Shown: positions 1-11,559 of the stretch, one piece after another
Numbering within the stretch: the stretch's first letter is position 1
How the letters are laid out: each line of letters starts with the position of its first letter
DNA from: Pegea sp. RAD2-039
Lineage: Eukaryota > Chordata > Thaliacea > Salpida > Salpidae
NCBI GenBank assembly: GCA_034620365.1
Contig: JAQGEQ010000192.1
Coordinates: forward strand, 1,545,001-1,609,000
Direction of reading: 5' to 3'
DNA length: 64,000 nt
The notes under the pieces: generated by a model
What the model saw: only the letters and a program-made list of their open reading frames with translations
What the model was told of the DNA's origin: nothing
Databases searched by the model: none
Made by a program: the position numbers and the translations under genes

Positions 1-68
1 AAGATCTTGATCATAAAAGTATAAATCAAAGATGAAGATGATTTATTTGTGATCATTTCTCTTTTTAG

Positions 69-3000
69 ATCAACCAACTATCAGCAAGAAACCAAAGTTT
101 TCGAGTCAACATGACGTCATCAACGTCTGTTACGTCGCTGTTGTCAACTGATTAAATTTCAGAATCATGTTAAGGAGGAAACGATTGTGAATCCGAGTGA
201 TCTTGTGAAAGATGAAGAGAGATCAGATCAACTACCTCCTCCCACTTCCAACTATCTCGAACACACCACAAACGACCAACCAGCAACCACCACAACGACC
301 ACCACCGCCAACCAGCAACCATCTAAGTAACCATCATCTCATGTACCTTCAACTTCATCATCATAACTCTTCACTCAGACCCAAGCAATCCTCATCTCCG
401 CCTGTTAAAAGATCCATCAACGATCTTCCTCTTCCTAATCTTCTACCGATCCCTGGAACCGATGACTCATCTAGGAGCTCGCTAGAGCGCGAGTTATCGA
501 AGCGCAAACGCCCCAGGTTAGCTTAATCTCATCCCACCATCTTCTCGCTTCAACTTTCTTCTGTCCAGTATCTGTGGACCTCGAATCCGGGAGGTGAAAC
601 AGGGCAAGGACTGGGGCACGAGTTGTGTGGATGAGTATGAGATCTTGGGCATCACTGGTGAAGGGACTTTTGGTCAAGTATTTAAAGCCAAACATAAGAA
701 AGGGTCGTGTATATCTGCCCTGAAAAAGGTCACTCATCTACTTACCATCTTCTTGTTTATTTTAGCGATTGTTGTGTAGGTGCGGCTAGACAACGAGAAG
801 GAAGGTTTCCCCATCACCGCGGTTCGTGAAATCAAAATACTCCGGCAATTGAAACATTCCAACATCGTCAATTTAAAAGATGTACTTACCGACAAACCCA
901 ACGCTACTGACTTTCGGAAAGAAAAAGGTTGGTTGTTAGATGGTTGAGTTGGTTGTTAGATGGTTGAACTGGTTGCTAGATGATTGAACTGGTTGCTAGA
1001 TGGTTGAACTGGTTGCTAGATGGTTGAGTTGGTTGTTAGATGGTTGGGTCGGTTGTTAGATGGTTTGAACTAGTTGTTAGATGGTTGAGTTGGTTGTTAG
1101 ATGGTTTGAACTGGTTGTTAGATGGGTTTAACTGGTTGTTAGATGGTTGAACTGGTTGTTAGATGGGTTTAACTGGTTGTTAGATGGTTGAACTGGTTGT
1201 TAGATGGTTGGATTGGTTGTTAGATGGGTTGAGTTAGTTGTTAGATGGTTTGAACTGGTTGTTAGATGGTTGATCTGGTTGTTAGATGGTTGAACTGGTT
1301 GTTAGATGGTTAGTTTAGTTCAATGGTTCTTACATTTTTTCTGACACCATAACAAACATTGAAAAATTTTAACATTTCAAATGGTTATAAATCCATCAGA
1401 TATTCATCCATTAAATCTTGCTTACATCAACCTGATGGGTTTACTCGATTCTGGGATGGTTCACTTCACCGAAAAACACATCAAAGCTTTTATGAAGCAA
1501 TTACTTGATGGCTTGAACTTCTGTCATAAGAAAGGATTTCTTCACAGGTACATCTACCCTAATTTCATCCTCTTCATCTTTTCATCTACTTCTCGTTTCA
1601 GAGACATCAAATGCTCCAATATTTTACTCAACAACAAAGGAGAGATCAAGCTAGCTGATTTCGGATTGGCTCGTTTTTATCATCAAGATGAAGCGTGAGT
1701 CCTTCATCTTCTGATCTTCATCCTTAAATCTTCATCTTTTAGTCGACCTTACACTAACCACGTCATCACTTTGTGGTATCGACCGCCCGAACTGTTGCTA
1801 GGTGAGGAGATGTACACTCCTGCTATCGACATCTGGAGCTGCGGGTGAGTGTGTCCTCATCACTTCTTCTCATCTTTTTATCTTCAATCTTCACAGATGC
1901 ATATTAGCTGAATTATTCAACAAAAAGCCCCTTTTTCAAGCTGAGCATGATCTGGGTCAGTTAGAAGCTATCTTCCGCATTTGTGGGTCACCTTGTCCAT
2001 CAGTGTGGCCCGGAGTGGAACAGTTGTCACGTTACCGGACGATGAAGATGAAACGGATATATCGTCGATGCCTTCGCGAGCAGTTCCCTCTGTTAGTCGC
2101 TCTTTCTCATCAACTCTTTGCTCATCTTCTTCTCGTAGGATCCCGACTCTAGCGATGGATCTGTTGGATCAGATGCTGACTTTAGATCCCAAGAAAAGAT
2201 GTTCAGCTGAAGAAGCGATTAACTCACCATGGTTACGTAACGTTGATGCTGACAGTATGCTGATGCCAGAGTGAGTCCCAAAAGCTCCCAAATCTCTCCT
2301 TATCTCATCTTCTAAATAGATTCCCTCACTGGCAAGACTGTCATGAGATGTGGAGTAAGAAGAGGAGGAAGGAGCAGCGTGAGAACGCGAGAAACGCGGT
2401 TTTCGAAGCTAAGATGGTTGTTAGTTGCCACCTGTTCCCGTATCCGTTTGTTCTTTGATGATTGAACTCATTTAAAGGGTAAGAAGATGCCAAACAAAGA
2501 CCACGATAGTCGGTCCAACATGAAACAATCGAACGGTCGAAGTGAGAACGTAGTGAAACAGGAGGCCGGGACTCGAAATAATGGTCCAGTGAAGAAGAGT
2601 AGTAGTGGAGGGAAGATGTCAGATGCAGAAGTTGAACAGATCTTTAAAACTCGTAACATCGATGGCAATACCCTCAAAATTCTTTCTCAAGTTGGTAGCC
2701 AGGAGGTGTTGAAGATGTTGAAGACTACAGGAATGCAGATCAACTCACCAGGTAGATCCTTGCATCCTTAAATTGCTCTTTAAAGCTCTTTTTTGATGCT
2801 CAGAAAAAATCAAAAAAATTGTTCAAGTGATTGAAGATTTAAAAAATAAAGTCCCAAAAAGCTCTTCTTCAAGTAAGTAGTCTTCGTGTCACTCGATGTC
2901 ACGTGACATCGAATCACTCATCCACAGATGCTGCTGTCGATAAGCGACCAACTACAGTGGATAGCGAGAAGTCTCGACGATCAACCACAACTGATTGTGA

Positions 3001-3193
3001 TCGTAGAATCGCCCATAAACGTCCTAACAACGAAACTAATGTTCTGATATCCGACAAACAACCGGCTGGTGGCAGTAAAGAGTCAATCGGCTCGTCAAGT
3101 AGTAGTAGTGACAGTAAAAAGCTGAAAGATATGGATTTAAGAGCTGGACCGTCTCGTTCAAGAAATGATGTAAAAATGAAGAAAGTTTCATAA
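69..3193 (+). CDS. CDK12: CDK12/CDK13-type cyclin K-dependent kinase (5' partial)
   Basis: Transcriptional CDK that, with cyclin K, phosphorylates the RNA polymerase II C-terminal domain in the nucleus. I read 14 exons whose phases all agree: 69-115, 163-326, 379-516, 569-728, 780-927, 1400-1547, 1602-1694, 1743-1844, 1897-2091, 2139-2270, 2320-2416, 2478-2751, 2804-2872, 2928-3193, about 676 codons. Seen in order: a proline/threonine-rich N-terminal part with NDLPLP (the family has TDLPLP), [76 protein letters not shown], and the diagnostic extension [20 protein letters not shown]. The tail is serine-rich with [16 protein letters not shown]. The first exon begins after an acceptor at 67-68, so the true start lies outside the window. 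The exon after the long intron (from 1400) has a poorly conserved hinge. CDK12 and CDK13 are co-orthologues of one invertebrate gene, so the symbol is approximate. Confidence 0.93.
928..1316 (+). repeat. Minisatellite inside a CDK12 intron
   Basis: About 19 imperfect tandem copies of a 20-21 bp unit of the form GGTTGTTAGATGGTTGAACT. Variants include GGTTGCTAGATG and runs of GATGGGTTTAACT. The array starts at the splice donor itself (GAAAAAG|GTTGGT). It makes this intron 472 bp, while the other introns of the gene are 47-61 bp. The copies differ by scattered substitutions and one-base length changes, so it is an established array rather than a very recent expansion. Confidence 0.95.
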
Positions 3194-4807
3194 TAACAAC
3201 ACACCAAGTAATTGGTTGGATGCCTACTTCATCTGCTACTTGATACTTCTTCACCACATCAGGTTCTTGATATTTTATGTTCATTGAAGAATACAGATTA
3301 CCTAAAAGTCGTAGTTTGCTTGTTCTTTAACAATTTGGATTTTGCTATTTATAAACTAGGCTCAAAAATTAGTGATGAACATTCACTTCTATTGATTGGA
3401 GATAGACGAGGTGATAATTGCCGCAAAAAAACTGGCTCTAAAAACTTTGTATATGTCTGAGGTATTGTTGGTGCAGATGTAACGTCATTTTTCTGTCTCC
3501 TATTCTTGTTATATTTCGATTCTACTGCAAATAAATGTTGATCAATTGCTAGATCTTCAGTTCTCAAATTTCCAAACTTTACTGAATTTAACTAACCACA
3601 AAGTTGTAACAAACACAAATGATAAAACATCAAATAATCGAAGTTTAGATGTTTACTTCCAAACAAATCTTCTTTTCAATGTGTTCTCTATTTCACAAAT
3701 ATAAATTAGTTTCGAAATTGCGCCACTAATTCGATGACAAACTTCAAAACAAATAAAACTTTTCAAATAAAAATATTTTATAAATCGAATTAAGTTATCA
3801 GAAAAATTAAAAAAGAAAATATCTAAGCTCCTCAGTCTAACGGTTGAAATCCTGCAACGGTTTATTTAAAAGCATCGCTGATAAGTCCTAGTGACATACA
3901 GAAGCCCAGTTAATAGGGAATGTAACTCGCTGACAAGTCAAGTGATTTTCAACCCCCAATTTAAAATATAAATTGCTTCGTCAAAATGCCATTTGATAAA
4001 AAATCAAAATAACTAATTACACGAAGTTAAATTGTTTTTGTTTCCTATCGATCCACTAGTGTTCCATATTACAACACCTAATTTGTACTAATTTAAAATC
4101 ATCTACCCAACTTTGCTTAAAATCATTTTGTTGTGAAAACAAAGCTGTCAATGTTAGCTAACATGTGAGAAACTGTTTTGAAGTTTTCCATCAATTAAAT
4201 AATGCTTCTAACTGAGTTAAAACTTGCATCATGCCCTGGTTAATCAACAAATCTATGCAAGATCTTCTCCAACTCGGTTCTTCACAAATATCAATCATTT
4301 GTTTTGATAACAAACTTGTTTCTATCTCTACTTTCCTTTTATCGATTTATTTGAAAATTCTTAATGTTTTTATTTTAATAATAAATCAACAAATCGTGTA
4401 ACCAAAAATCTGTTGCAGTGTAAATGAAAAATTAATTTAAAAACTAAAAAGCTACGAGTTTTTTTCACCTATCAAACAATTTCGATATAATTTCTTCAAA
4501 ATCTAGTTTCGATATCAAACTACAAAACACAGGCAAAGTAAAATAACAACTTGATAAAAGGAATGTTGGAAAGTTTTATCAAATTATGTTGTGGATGGAA
4601 GTTAGTAAAAAATTGAGATAAAAAAATTTGATAAATTTCTTTGCTCTTGTAACTTTTGTAACTAAAAGACTTCAATTTTATATTCAAGAAATACATGATG
4701 ATTTAAAGGTAGAAAACTGATAAGTTGTAGAAAACAATAATTCTATTTGATAAACAATCTTTGGAAAAAAATTAAAGAAGAATGTAAAGAAGTAATGGGG
4801 GTAATTT
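3194..4807. other. Intergenic region between convergent CDK12 and USP53/54
   Basis: AT-rich DNA between the 3' ends of two convergent genes. Short ORFs on both strands look like chance frames; none has recognisable protein features. A slightly GC-richer patch at about 3830-3960 holds no identifiable gene. Both 3' UTRs probably lie here. Confidence 0.6.
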
Positions 4808-7800
4808 TTAACTTTTGTTTGTACAATTTGTGCAAGATCTAGTTGTAGTGCTTCTAGTAGAACCACAAAATGGACATTTAATAAAGTAGGAAGCATCCGA
4901 TGAAGATGGGTTTGAATCACTTTTTCCTGTAATCATTGACATTGTTTTATTAAAATTTTAATAAAAGTTGATTGGAAACACTACTGTTGTTACCATAAGT
5001 AGATTGTTGCCGAACAGATCGTCTGGCAATTTCATTGATGATCGTGTTCCGATATTCAGGAGTTAATTGGGGATAATTGGGTCTCTGTTGGACCCCATGA
5101 ACCCATTTCAACATTCCCTGTCATTTAATAATCATAAAATGATGTGAATGACGTTCAGATGTCAATTACCTCATCGCATTTAGCTGCTTCATGACTATTT
5201 CGAGAAAAATGGTTTGGAAACATCAACTGTGATGACGTCATCGATGGTTCTTCTTTACTGACAGATTTCAAAATTTAAATAAAAAAGAAGAAATTGAATC
5301 GAGAAGGTTTACTTCTTGGGTTTTGGTTTGTTGGCTTCGTAAATCTTGGAGCTGTTAGTCGAAGATCCTCGTGATGAGAGAGAAGCCATGATAGCGAGAC
5401 GAGATCGGATGCTGTCGTTGTAGGAAGATACTGGGAGTGGTTGAGGATATCGGAGCTGGAAGTTGGAGGTTGGTAACTGAAAAATTGGGAAGATATCAGA
5501 GATGAAAAGAAGATGAGAGGCAGATACTTGAGGATGTTCGAAGATCTTGGTGGGTGGCTTTTTATACAACTTCATGTCTTGGAAGGGGTAGAGATGAGCA
5601 GGGGCTAGATTGAAAGTTTGTTGAACCTCCGAAGGGAAAGAGTTAGGAGTAGGAGTCTTTGATCTACGGATCTTATGATCTTCAGATAAGTGATTCTGTA
5701 CTTTTTGTAATCCTGGATTAGGAGTCTTTGATCTTTGAATCTTTTCAAATGGAGCTTCTTCAGATGATTTTTGTTCTTTTGGTTTTCCATAAACAAATAT
5801 ATTTGTAGCTGATTTATTTGCTCCGTTTAATGTCTTCTTATCCGATTTCGTCTGTGAACATCTCATTCGCATCTTTCAAATAATTTAATAAATTGAAGAT
5901 TACTTGATTTGATGTAGTTGGTTGCTGGATGCTGGGCTTATCAGTATGAGAAGAAGAGTCTTTTGAGGAGTGTTTCATCTCAGTCAAACCATCATCTTTA
6001 TGATTGACTAGATTTGAATATTTGTTTTGTTCTTGTCTTAGTTGTTTCCTCCGTCGGAGAATTTTAGCTGAAAAATGATTAAAAGTCGAGAATCAGAACA
6101 TCTTCAGAATATTTTATATAATTATGAGATTAGCACAAGCTAAAAACACGAACAATCAGCATGATAACAACATTTGAAACACTAAAATGTATTTACAACA
6201 AATTAAAGATCACAAAATAAAAATCTTCTAATTAATTGCTTCAAGTGTTTTGTAAATAAAAGTTGGAACTTTACAATTAGCTGTTGCTTATATTTGTAGA
6301 AAGTTGTTTCACCCACCAAGCTTATTAGTTTCATCATACTTAATCGAAAACAAATGAGAGATTTCATCAGATAACTCGTTAGATGAAAGATGAATTTTTT
6401 GTAGAATTTCAAGAGCTTGGCAAACCAAGTCATATGCCAACTGGTAGTTCATTTGTTCATCAGCTAGTCGACATTGTTTCACCAACATGTCGGCTTCGAG
6501 GACTTGACTACTAGCTACCCGATCTTTATTGACATGAAGCAAACAATGAAACTTTTGAGGCTTAATTATAAAGATAGATGTAAAATAGATTCGTGAAAAT
6601 CTATCAAAGTTGGCCAAATTAAGTTTTAATAATTCTGCATTTGCCAAATTAGAGAGTAGTGAGCAGATAGCAAGCAAAATGAGTGATTAAAACATCAGAT
6701 GAATACCTGAAAGCGTGTTAAGAGGGTCTGTAAGTTTATTGGTGAGTAGTTGGTTTGGTTTGAAGCCAGTTAAGTTGGTGGTTTGGTGTTTTTGGTGGTC
6801 AGCGGGTGGGTCTTGTGGAAGGGCGGGTTTTGAAACTCCATGAGAGTTACGATCATGCAGGTCAGTGTCTGTTCACATACAAGTGATATCGTGCAGATGT
6901 GGATCATGCAAGCAAGATCAAGATGATCAAAAACTCACTTGATGTCTTCACATTTTCATCAGATTCCTCTTTCTTCAAAACTGAAAAATTTCCAGATTTG
7001 AATTTCTTCTTCAATTAGAGATTTCCTACCTGAAGAATTGATGCTTCTCGCGTTGTTCGATAGCGTCGTGTTGCTACTGACTACTGATGACGACGACGAT
7101 GATGACGTCACTGTCTTGTAATTGGATAATTTTCGATTGGGTATGATTGGAAGATTCTCGCATCTGTAGGCAGTGTTCAAAGATGAGTGATCTTCATCTA
7201 CATCTGAGATGAAAAGTCCTTTGTAAGAATTTGGATTCGAAAGATTCGGGGAGTTACTTCGATTCGGATCTTTTTTGGTGTTTGGATTTGTCTTTACGGA
7301 GTTCTAAAAAAGTGAAAAGATCAGTTGAGATAGGATGTAGATGGGACTGTTACCGGGTAAGGGGTGTATGTGGTCCACTGGGCGGTCACTGGTTCGTTGT
7401 AGCCTCTTATTTTGTTGTCTTGTTTTCGATTCCAAGTAAAAGCGGGTTTCTTTCGTTGATGAGACTCCGTAGAAGATGTGAGAGAAGTTGAAGATGAATG
7501 ACTGGATGCAGATTGGACCTCATCTGGGATCATATGATCAGCAAGTGATGAAGAGAATGATGAAATACTTGAAGTAGATTTCTCGTGAGAAGTCTTCAGA
7601 CGAGTCTTTTGAGATTTCAAAGTTCCGTTTGATCGAAGTGAGACATCTTCCTCTGTCACTGGCTTCCTAGGCAACGGGACTTTTTCGTGGATATCTTTAG
7701 AAGGTTTCGGCTCAGATTTGTGATTTAAACCATTTTGATGATGTGATGGAGATGAAGAGAAAGGATCTAAAGAAGATCTTTGATTAAAAGATGAAGATGA

Positions 7801-9224
7801 AAAGAGGAAGCAGGGACCTGCTGAAGATGTGTAAAGAGACATTTCAGTATTGTGTCTGGGAGCAACAGTGACTGAAACCGGATCAGCGTCTGGATTGGTA
7901 TAAAGTAGAAGAAGTGGCTGATGATGATTTCGTTCACATTTGATCACAACCTCTGACCATCTCTTGCCCACCTACCCAACATCAGATAGGATCATGTGAT
8001 CATCTACATCACCTCTTTACCTCAACCACATAAGCATCATCAAAGTAAATCCATCTCTTCTTTCCGGAGTGAAAGAAATAAGTGGAATAGTGTTTACCAT
8101 AGTAACAAACCATTCCCACCAACACCAGCTCCTTCTTCGCCGTTTTTTCATCCACAACAGTGGAAAACAACTGCAACAATGCCACCTAGTGTTCACTTTT
8201 ACTCTTCCTTTTTATTTCACAAAAACTGACATCCGATATCTTGAGAGTTGTTCCCAAGATACAAAGAAGTTCGCTAATCTCCTCCAGACTTGCTTGAGCA
8301 GTGTCCCAAACAATCCCGATTGAAATAACGTCCGGAGAGTTCATCAGTATCCTCCGACACTCCACAGAAGTCTCACCACACTTGCTCTATGATCTCAACA
8401 TCAGATCATCAACTCACAACATCCGGATCACTCACCGGACACACTCTTCCCTCATCACTTCCGGCAAGTCGGATGAGTTTGCCAAAATCGTGGATCATTT
8501 TGTTCCTCATCCTCATCTCTCGATCTGTGTTACTGCGAAGATTTAAAGACATTAAATGATGATTGAGATGAAGTGGACCAACCAGAGGGCTTTAGATGCC
8601 ACATAGTGGACCATCTCTATGTGTGTGTCCGGCTCCGACGTCGCCTCACAAGAGCAGTGAAGTTGCTCCAGTAAACTCATCCCAAATTTCTGATGAGGGA
8701 TGCAATGAGGGATCGTACAAGATTGTGTCTCATCTACTTCATTTGCGATATGAATGTGAATTCTCGTCAAGATGTTCTCCTACAAATGTGATTGGTTGAT
8801 CATCATCATCACGTGATTGATGAAAACTCACAAAGCACTCAGCAGCGTCATCCATTCTGCCAATTTGGAATCGGTTCTGTTCATGAAATGTCTCAGCGAG
8901 GGCATTTCGGAGTGCGTTTGGATCAAGTGAAGTGTCTTTGCTATATTCAAACTGTTCAAATATCATCTTAAGAGCACAAAAGATACAAGATACTCCGAGG
9001 CATGCATGACCTGTTAGCAACCTAAAACTTCGTCTAAATACCGCAAGATGCCATAAAACCTGTCAAGTAGTTAGAAGATCAACCACAAGCATGTAAGTAC
9101 CCCAGAAGCTGACCTGAATCGCGCTGTTCAGGAAGCAGTTGTTTTCTCCCGGTTGATTCAGAAGTCCCTTGTTTCCAGCACATGACGCCAAACGACCTTT
9201 TTTCTTTTTTTGTGATTTTCTCAT
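4808..9224 (-). CDS. USP54: USP53/USP54-type ubiquitin-specific protease
   Basis: Peptidase C19 family protein of the USP53/54 branch, linked in vertebrates to cell junctions and K63-chain cleavage. Exons read with consistent phase: 9224-9114, 9059-8832, 8779-8583, 8532-8436, 8386-8231, 8170-8021, 7971-7354, 7303-7030, then several more to the stop at 4808-4810. Catalytic features are intact: Cys box [50 protein letters not shown], His box [17 protein letters not shown], then [21 protein letters not shown] serine-rich low-complexity middle follows. A predicted helical segment ([20 protein letters not shown], about 6515-6440) resembles the MIT-like region I associate with USP54. The C-terminus is a four-Cys zinc-ribbon-like motif, [18 protein letters not shown]. 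The start ATG at 9222-9224 follows an acceptor-like site; the ELAC2 stop is only 47 bp upstream. Exon limits in the 3' half are less certain. The symbol could equally be USP53. Confidence 0.9.
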
Positions 9225-9280
9225 TAAAAAGCATTAAGTGGATTAAAAAGCTGGAGACAGAAAAAAGACGATTATTTATT
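9225..9280 (-). promoter_or_regulatory. ELAC2-USP54 intercistronic junction: poly(A) signal plus acceptor-like site
   Basis: Reading the minus strand: AATAAA at 9280-9275 overlaps the last two ELAC2 codons and is followed directly by the TAA stop. Then come a pyrimidine run and acceptor TTTTTTCTGTCTCCAG, ending at 9251. A 26-nt leader leads to the USP54 ATG at 9224. This is the arrangement expected at an operon junction resolved by 3' cleavage plus spliced-leader trans-splicing. No promoter would fit easily in 47 bp. The alternative is a normal intron in a longer USP54 5' UTR that overlaps ELAC2. Confidence 0.6.
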
Positions 9281-11559
9281 TGCTAAGATAGTTTCTAGTG
9301 TCGATTTGAATCGTTGATTAGCTCTGAGGTTGCGTTCATCTCTTTTAGCTTGTCTCTTCTCGTGTTTAGCGAGAATAGATTTAAATAATGGGTAGAGTTG
9401 CTGATGAATATCTGGCAAAGACTTCAATCTTGAAAAACAAACTTCCATGTGATCAGCAGCATAAAAATAATTTCGTCCAATCAGACTTCGATCATAATAT
9501 GGTAGTGGTAATGAAGGAACATAGGAGTTGAAGTGAGTTAGCAGAGTGTTCTTTGCTTGCATTGCTTCAGCTGTAGCAAGGGCACCTTCTATGTTACTAT
9601 GCTGCTTTTGTTTAGCTTCAAATTCGGTTCCAAAGTCCACAAAAGTACATTCATGAATTAGTAAATCAGCCTTGGTACCTTCTCTAATAAGTTCTTTAGA
9701 CATTGGTAAAGTATCTGCAGAATATGCTAACTTCCACTTGTCAGTTGCAACAACTAATCCATAAGTTAAAGGACCATGTTCTACTTTGACTGGAGTAAAC
9801 TGTTTAAGTCCTAATAATTTTTTGATTTTTCTAAAGTTTAAATTTTCTATCTGATTTAAATCATACAAATCAAACTTGTCAACAAGTTGAGAAAGTTTAA
9901 CATATTCACCAATAAAATAAAGAACTCTTCTAGGTGCAACAATAGCAATTTTTTCATCTGAATTCTTATTTACTTTCAGCAAATGTTCAATAACAGATAT
10001 TGAACCACTAACATGATCAGTGTGCTTATGAGATATGAAAATAAGTTTGATGGTTGACAATATTTCTTTAAATTTAGAAGGACCAAAGTGATTATAAATC
10101 TGTTGCAATGACCCAGTTCCACATTCCATCAATATAGATTTGTTTTGATTAAGCCTGTAAAGATAACAAGATGGGTTTCTGATATATAAACTTGATGAGT
10201 TACAACCTAACACAATAAATCTTGGGTTAAGCAGCTTAATACTTTCAACATTTTCATTAGTTTGATTTTCAGGTAGACATTCTAAAAACTTTTCAAAGCG
10301 TGAAGTAAACTTGAAAAGATCATTATACTCTTTTAATCCATACTTTGAGAATACAAGATTTAAGTAATGGTCTTCATCACTAAGAGCTTTTATTTCTGAA
10401 TCTCTCATCTTGTTATCATCTAATAAGTTTTTTTGCTGGTACAAAGGGAAAAAATGGGGTGCACCCTTATTAAAAGCTGACCTAATTAAACCAGAAATTG
10501 GATGCATTCTGTTACTTGAACTTGTATTATCCGCAGCAATATGTTGAATGTTATACTTAGCAATTTTATTCATCCACTTTTGATATCTTTCATCATTAAA
10601 TATTTCTAATGGGGTAAGATGAATTAAAACCTTTTTCTGATCTTCATCATTAAATCTGTTCAACAAATTTCCTTTTAATAATGCATTAGCATGATCAGAA
10701 GTAGGACAGTCCACAACCACAACTTTTAGTTTATGTTCTTTATCAGGTAAATCTTCACATAGTTCTCTATCTGAAACATCTTCTTCTAACTCTTCCATTT
10801 CAGCATCATGTTTGAAATCCATTTCATAAATAATTGTTGAGTTGTTATACCTTCTACTTTTAGAATTGTTTGGAAATAATTCAAACGCTTTTGCATATAA
10901 ACAGCCATCATCAATAACACTACCATTATCTAATTCAACAAATATTAAATGAGGCCAAATCTGTTCATATAAATAATTTGAAAATTGTTTCATGATTAGG
11001 TTACGCATTGTTTCATGATTAGGTTACGCATATACGAACCAATACCTTTTGGTCCATAAATATAAATTTGTCCAGCGGCATGTTGTTTAGCTTTATTAAT
11101 TTGAGGAAGTATAGAACTTATAATTACTTGTGAAACTCCAGCAATATTTCTCCAGTTTAAACTTGTAAATAATATTTTTCTACATAAGTGAACTTGCAAA
11201 GTTGTGTTCATAAAACTTTGAAGGGTGTTTTCAGGAACATTGATATAATAAGATCCTTGTTGTGATCTTTTAGAAAAGACAACAGATGGACTAAATAGAT
11301 TACTTCCTTTATATATTTTCAAGGATAACGCATTTGACTTTGAATTCTTCATTTTCCTTCGTTTACTTTGTTGAAAATATGTGTTTGGTTCAATTCTATC
11401 AATTGTATTTAATTGGTTCCATTTTATTCTATCATCAAATGATAAAGATCGATCATTGAGAAGATCTTTATCATCTTTAAATGTTCCAGCCGAAAATCTT
11501 CGAAAAACTTTTAGTTTTTGATGTAAATTCCATCTTTTAATGGTATGTAAAGTATTCAT
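9272..11559 (-). CDS. ELAC2: Long-form RNase Z (ELAC2), reading frame interrupted
   Basis: Endonuclease of the metallo-beta-lactamase fold that removes tRNA 3' trailers in nucleus and mitochondria. The N-terminal half (from ATG 11557-11559) begins MNTLHTIKRWNLHQK and continues with Arg/Lys and few acidic residues, a plausible mitochondrial presequence. The C-terminal half carries the zinc site SHKHTDHVSG, plus YSADTLP, LLIHECT and LLTHFNSY, matching the HxHxDH, D, HE and H motifs of ELAC2. The LMECGTG segment replaces the usual LDCGEGT. The gene has no introns over 2.3 kb. A 23-bp tandem duplication at 10984-11031 shifts the frame by two, so the upstream ORF ends at 10996 after about 187 codons and the downstream one (578 codons) is read in another frame. 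With one copy the two halves would be continuous. It may be an assembly error, an allele or a real lesion. ATG lies 7 nt after an acceptor-like TTTAG. Confidence 0.9.
10984..11031. repeat. 23-bp tandem duplication breaking ELAC2
   Basis: Two perfect adjacent copies of a 23-bp unit (10986-11008 and 11009-11031), with the match extending 2 bp further upstream. Unit begins TGTTTCATGATTAGG. Because 23 is not a multiple of three it shifts the ELAC2 frame. The duplicated residues (MRNLIMKQ) appear at the end of the upstream ORF and at the start of the downstream one. Confidence 0.97.

Noticed and set aside
212-526. 104-codon ORF starting [12 protein letters not shown] as the CDK12 start
   Set aside because: Its first part is a wrong frame. 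Exon 163-326 reads through in another frame ([13 protein letters not shown]...) and joins 379-516 in phase, so the ATG at 212 is not the start.
471-737. 88-codon minus-strand ORF
   Set aside because: Antisense shadow of CDK12 exons.
2468-3567. Several 70-97-codon ORFs on both strands
   Set aside because: Shadows of the serine-rich CDK12 C-terminal exons or chance frames in the 3' flank.
3820-3960. tRNA-like words (for example GGTTGAAATCC)
   Set aside because: No A box/B box spacing and no cloverleaf could be drawn.
7231-8799. Plus-strand ORFs of 60-86 codons
   Set aside because: Antisense to well-supported USP53/54 exons.
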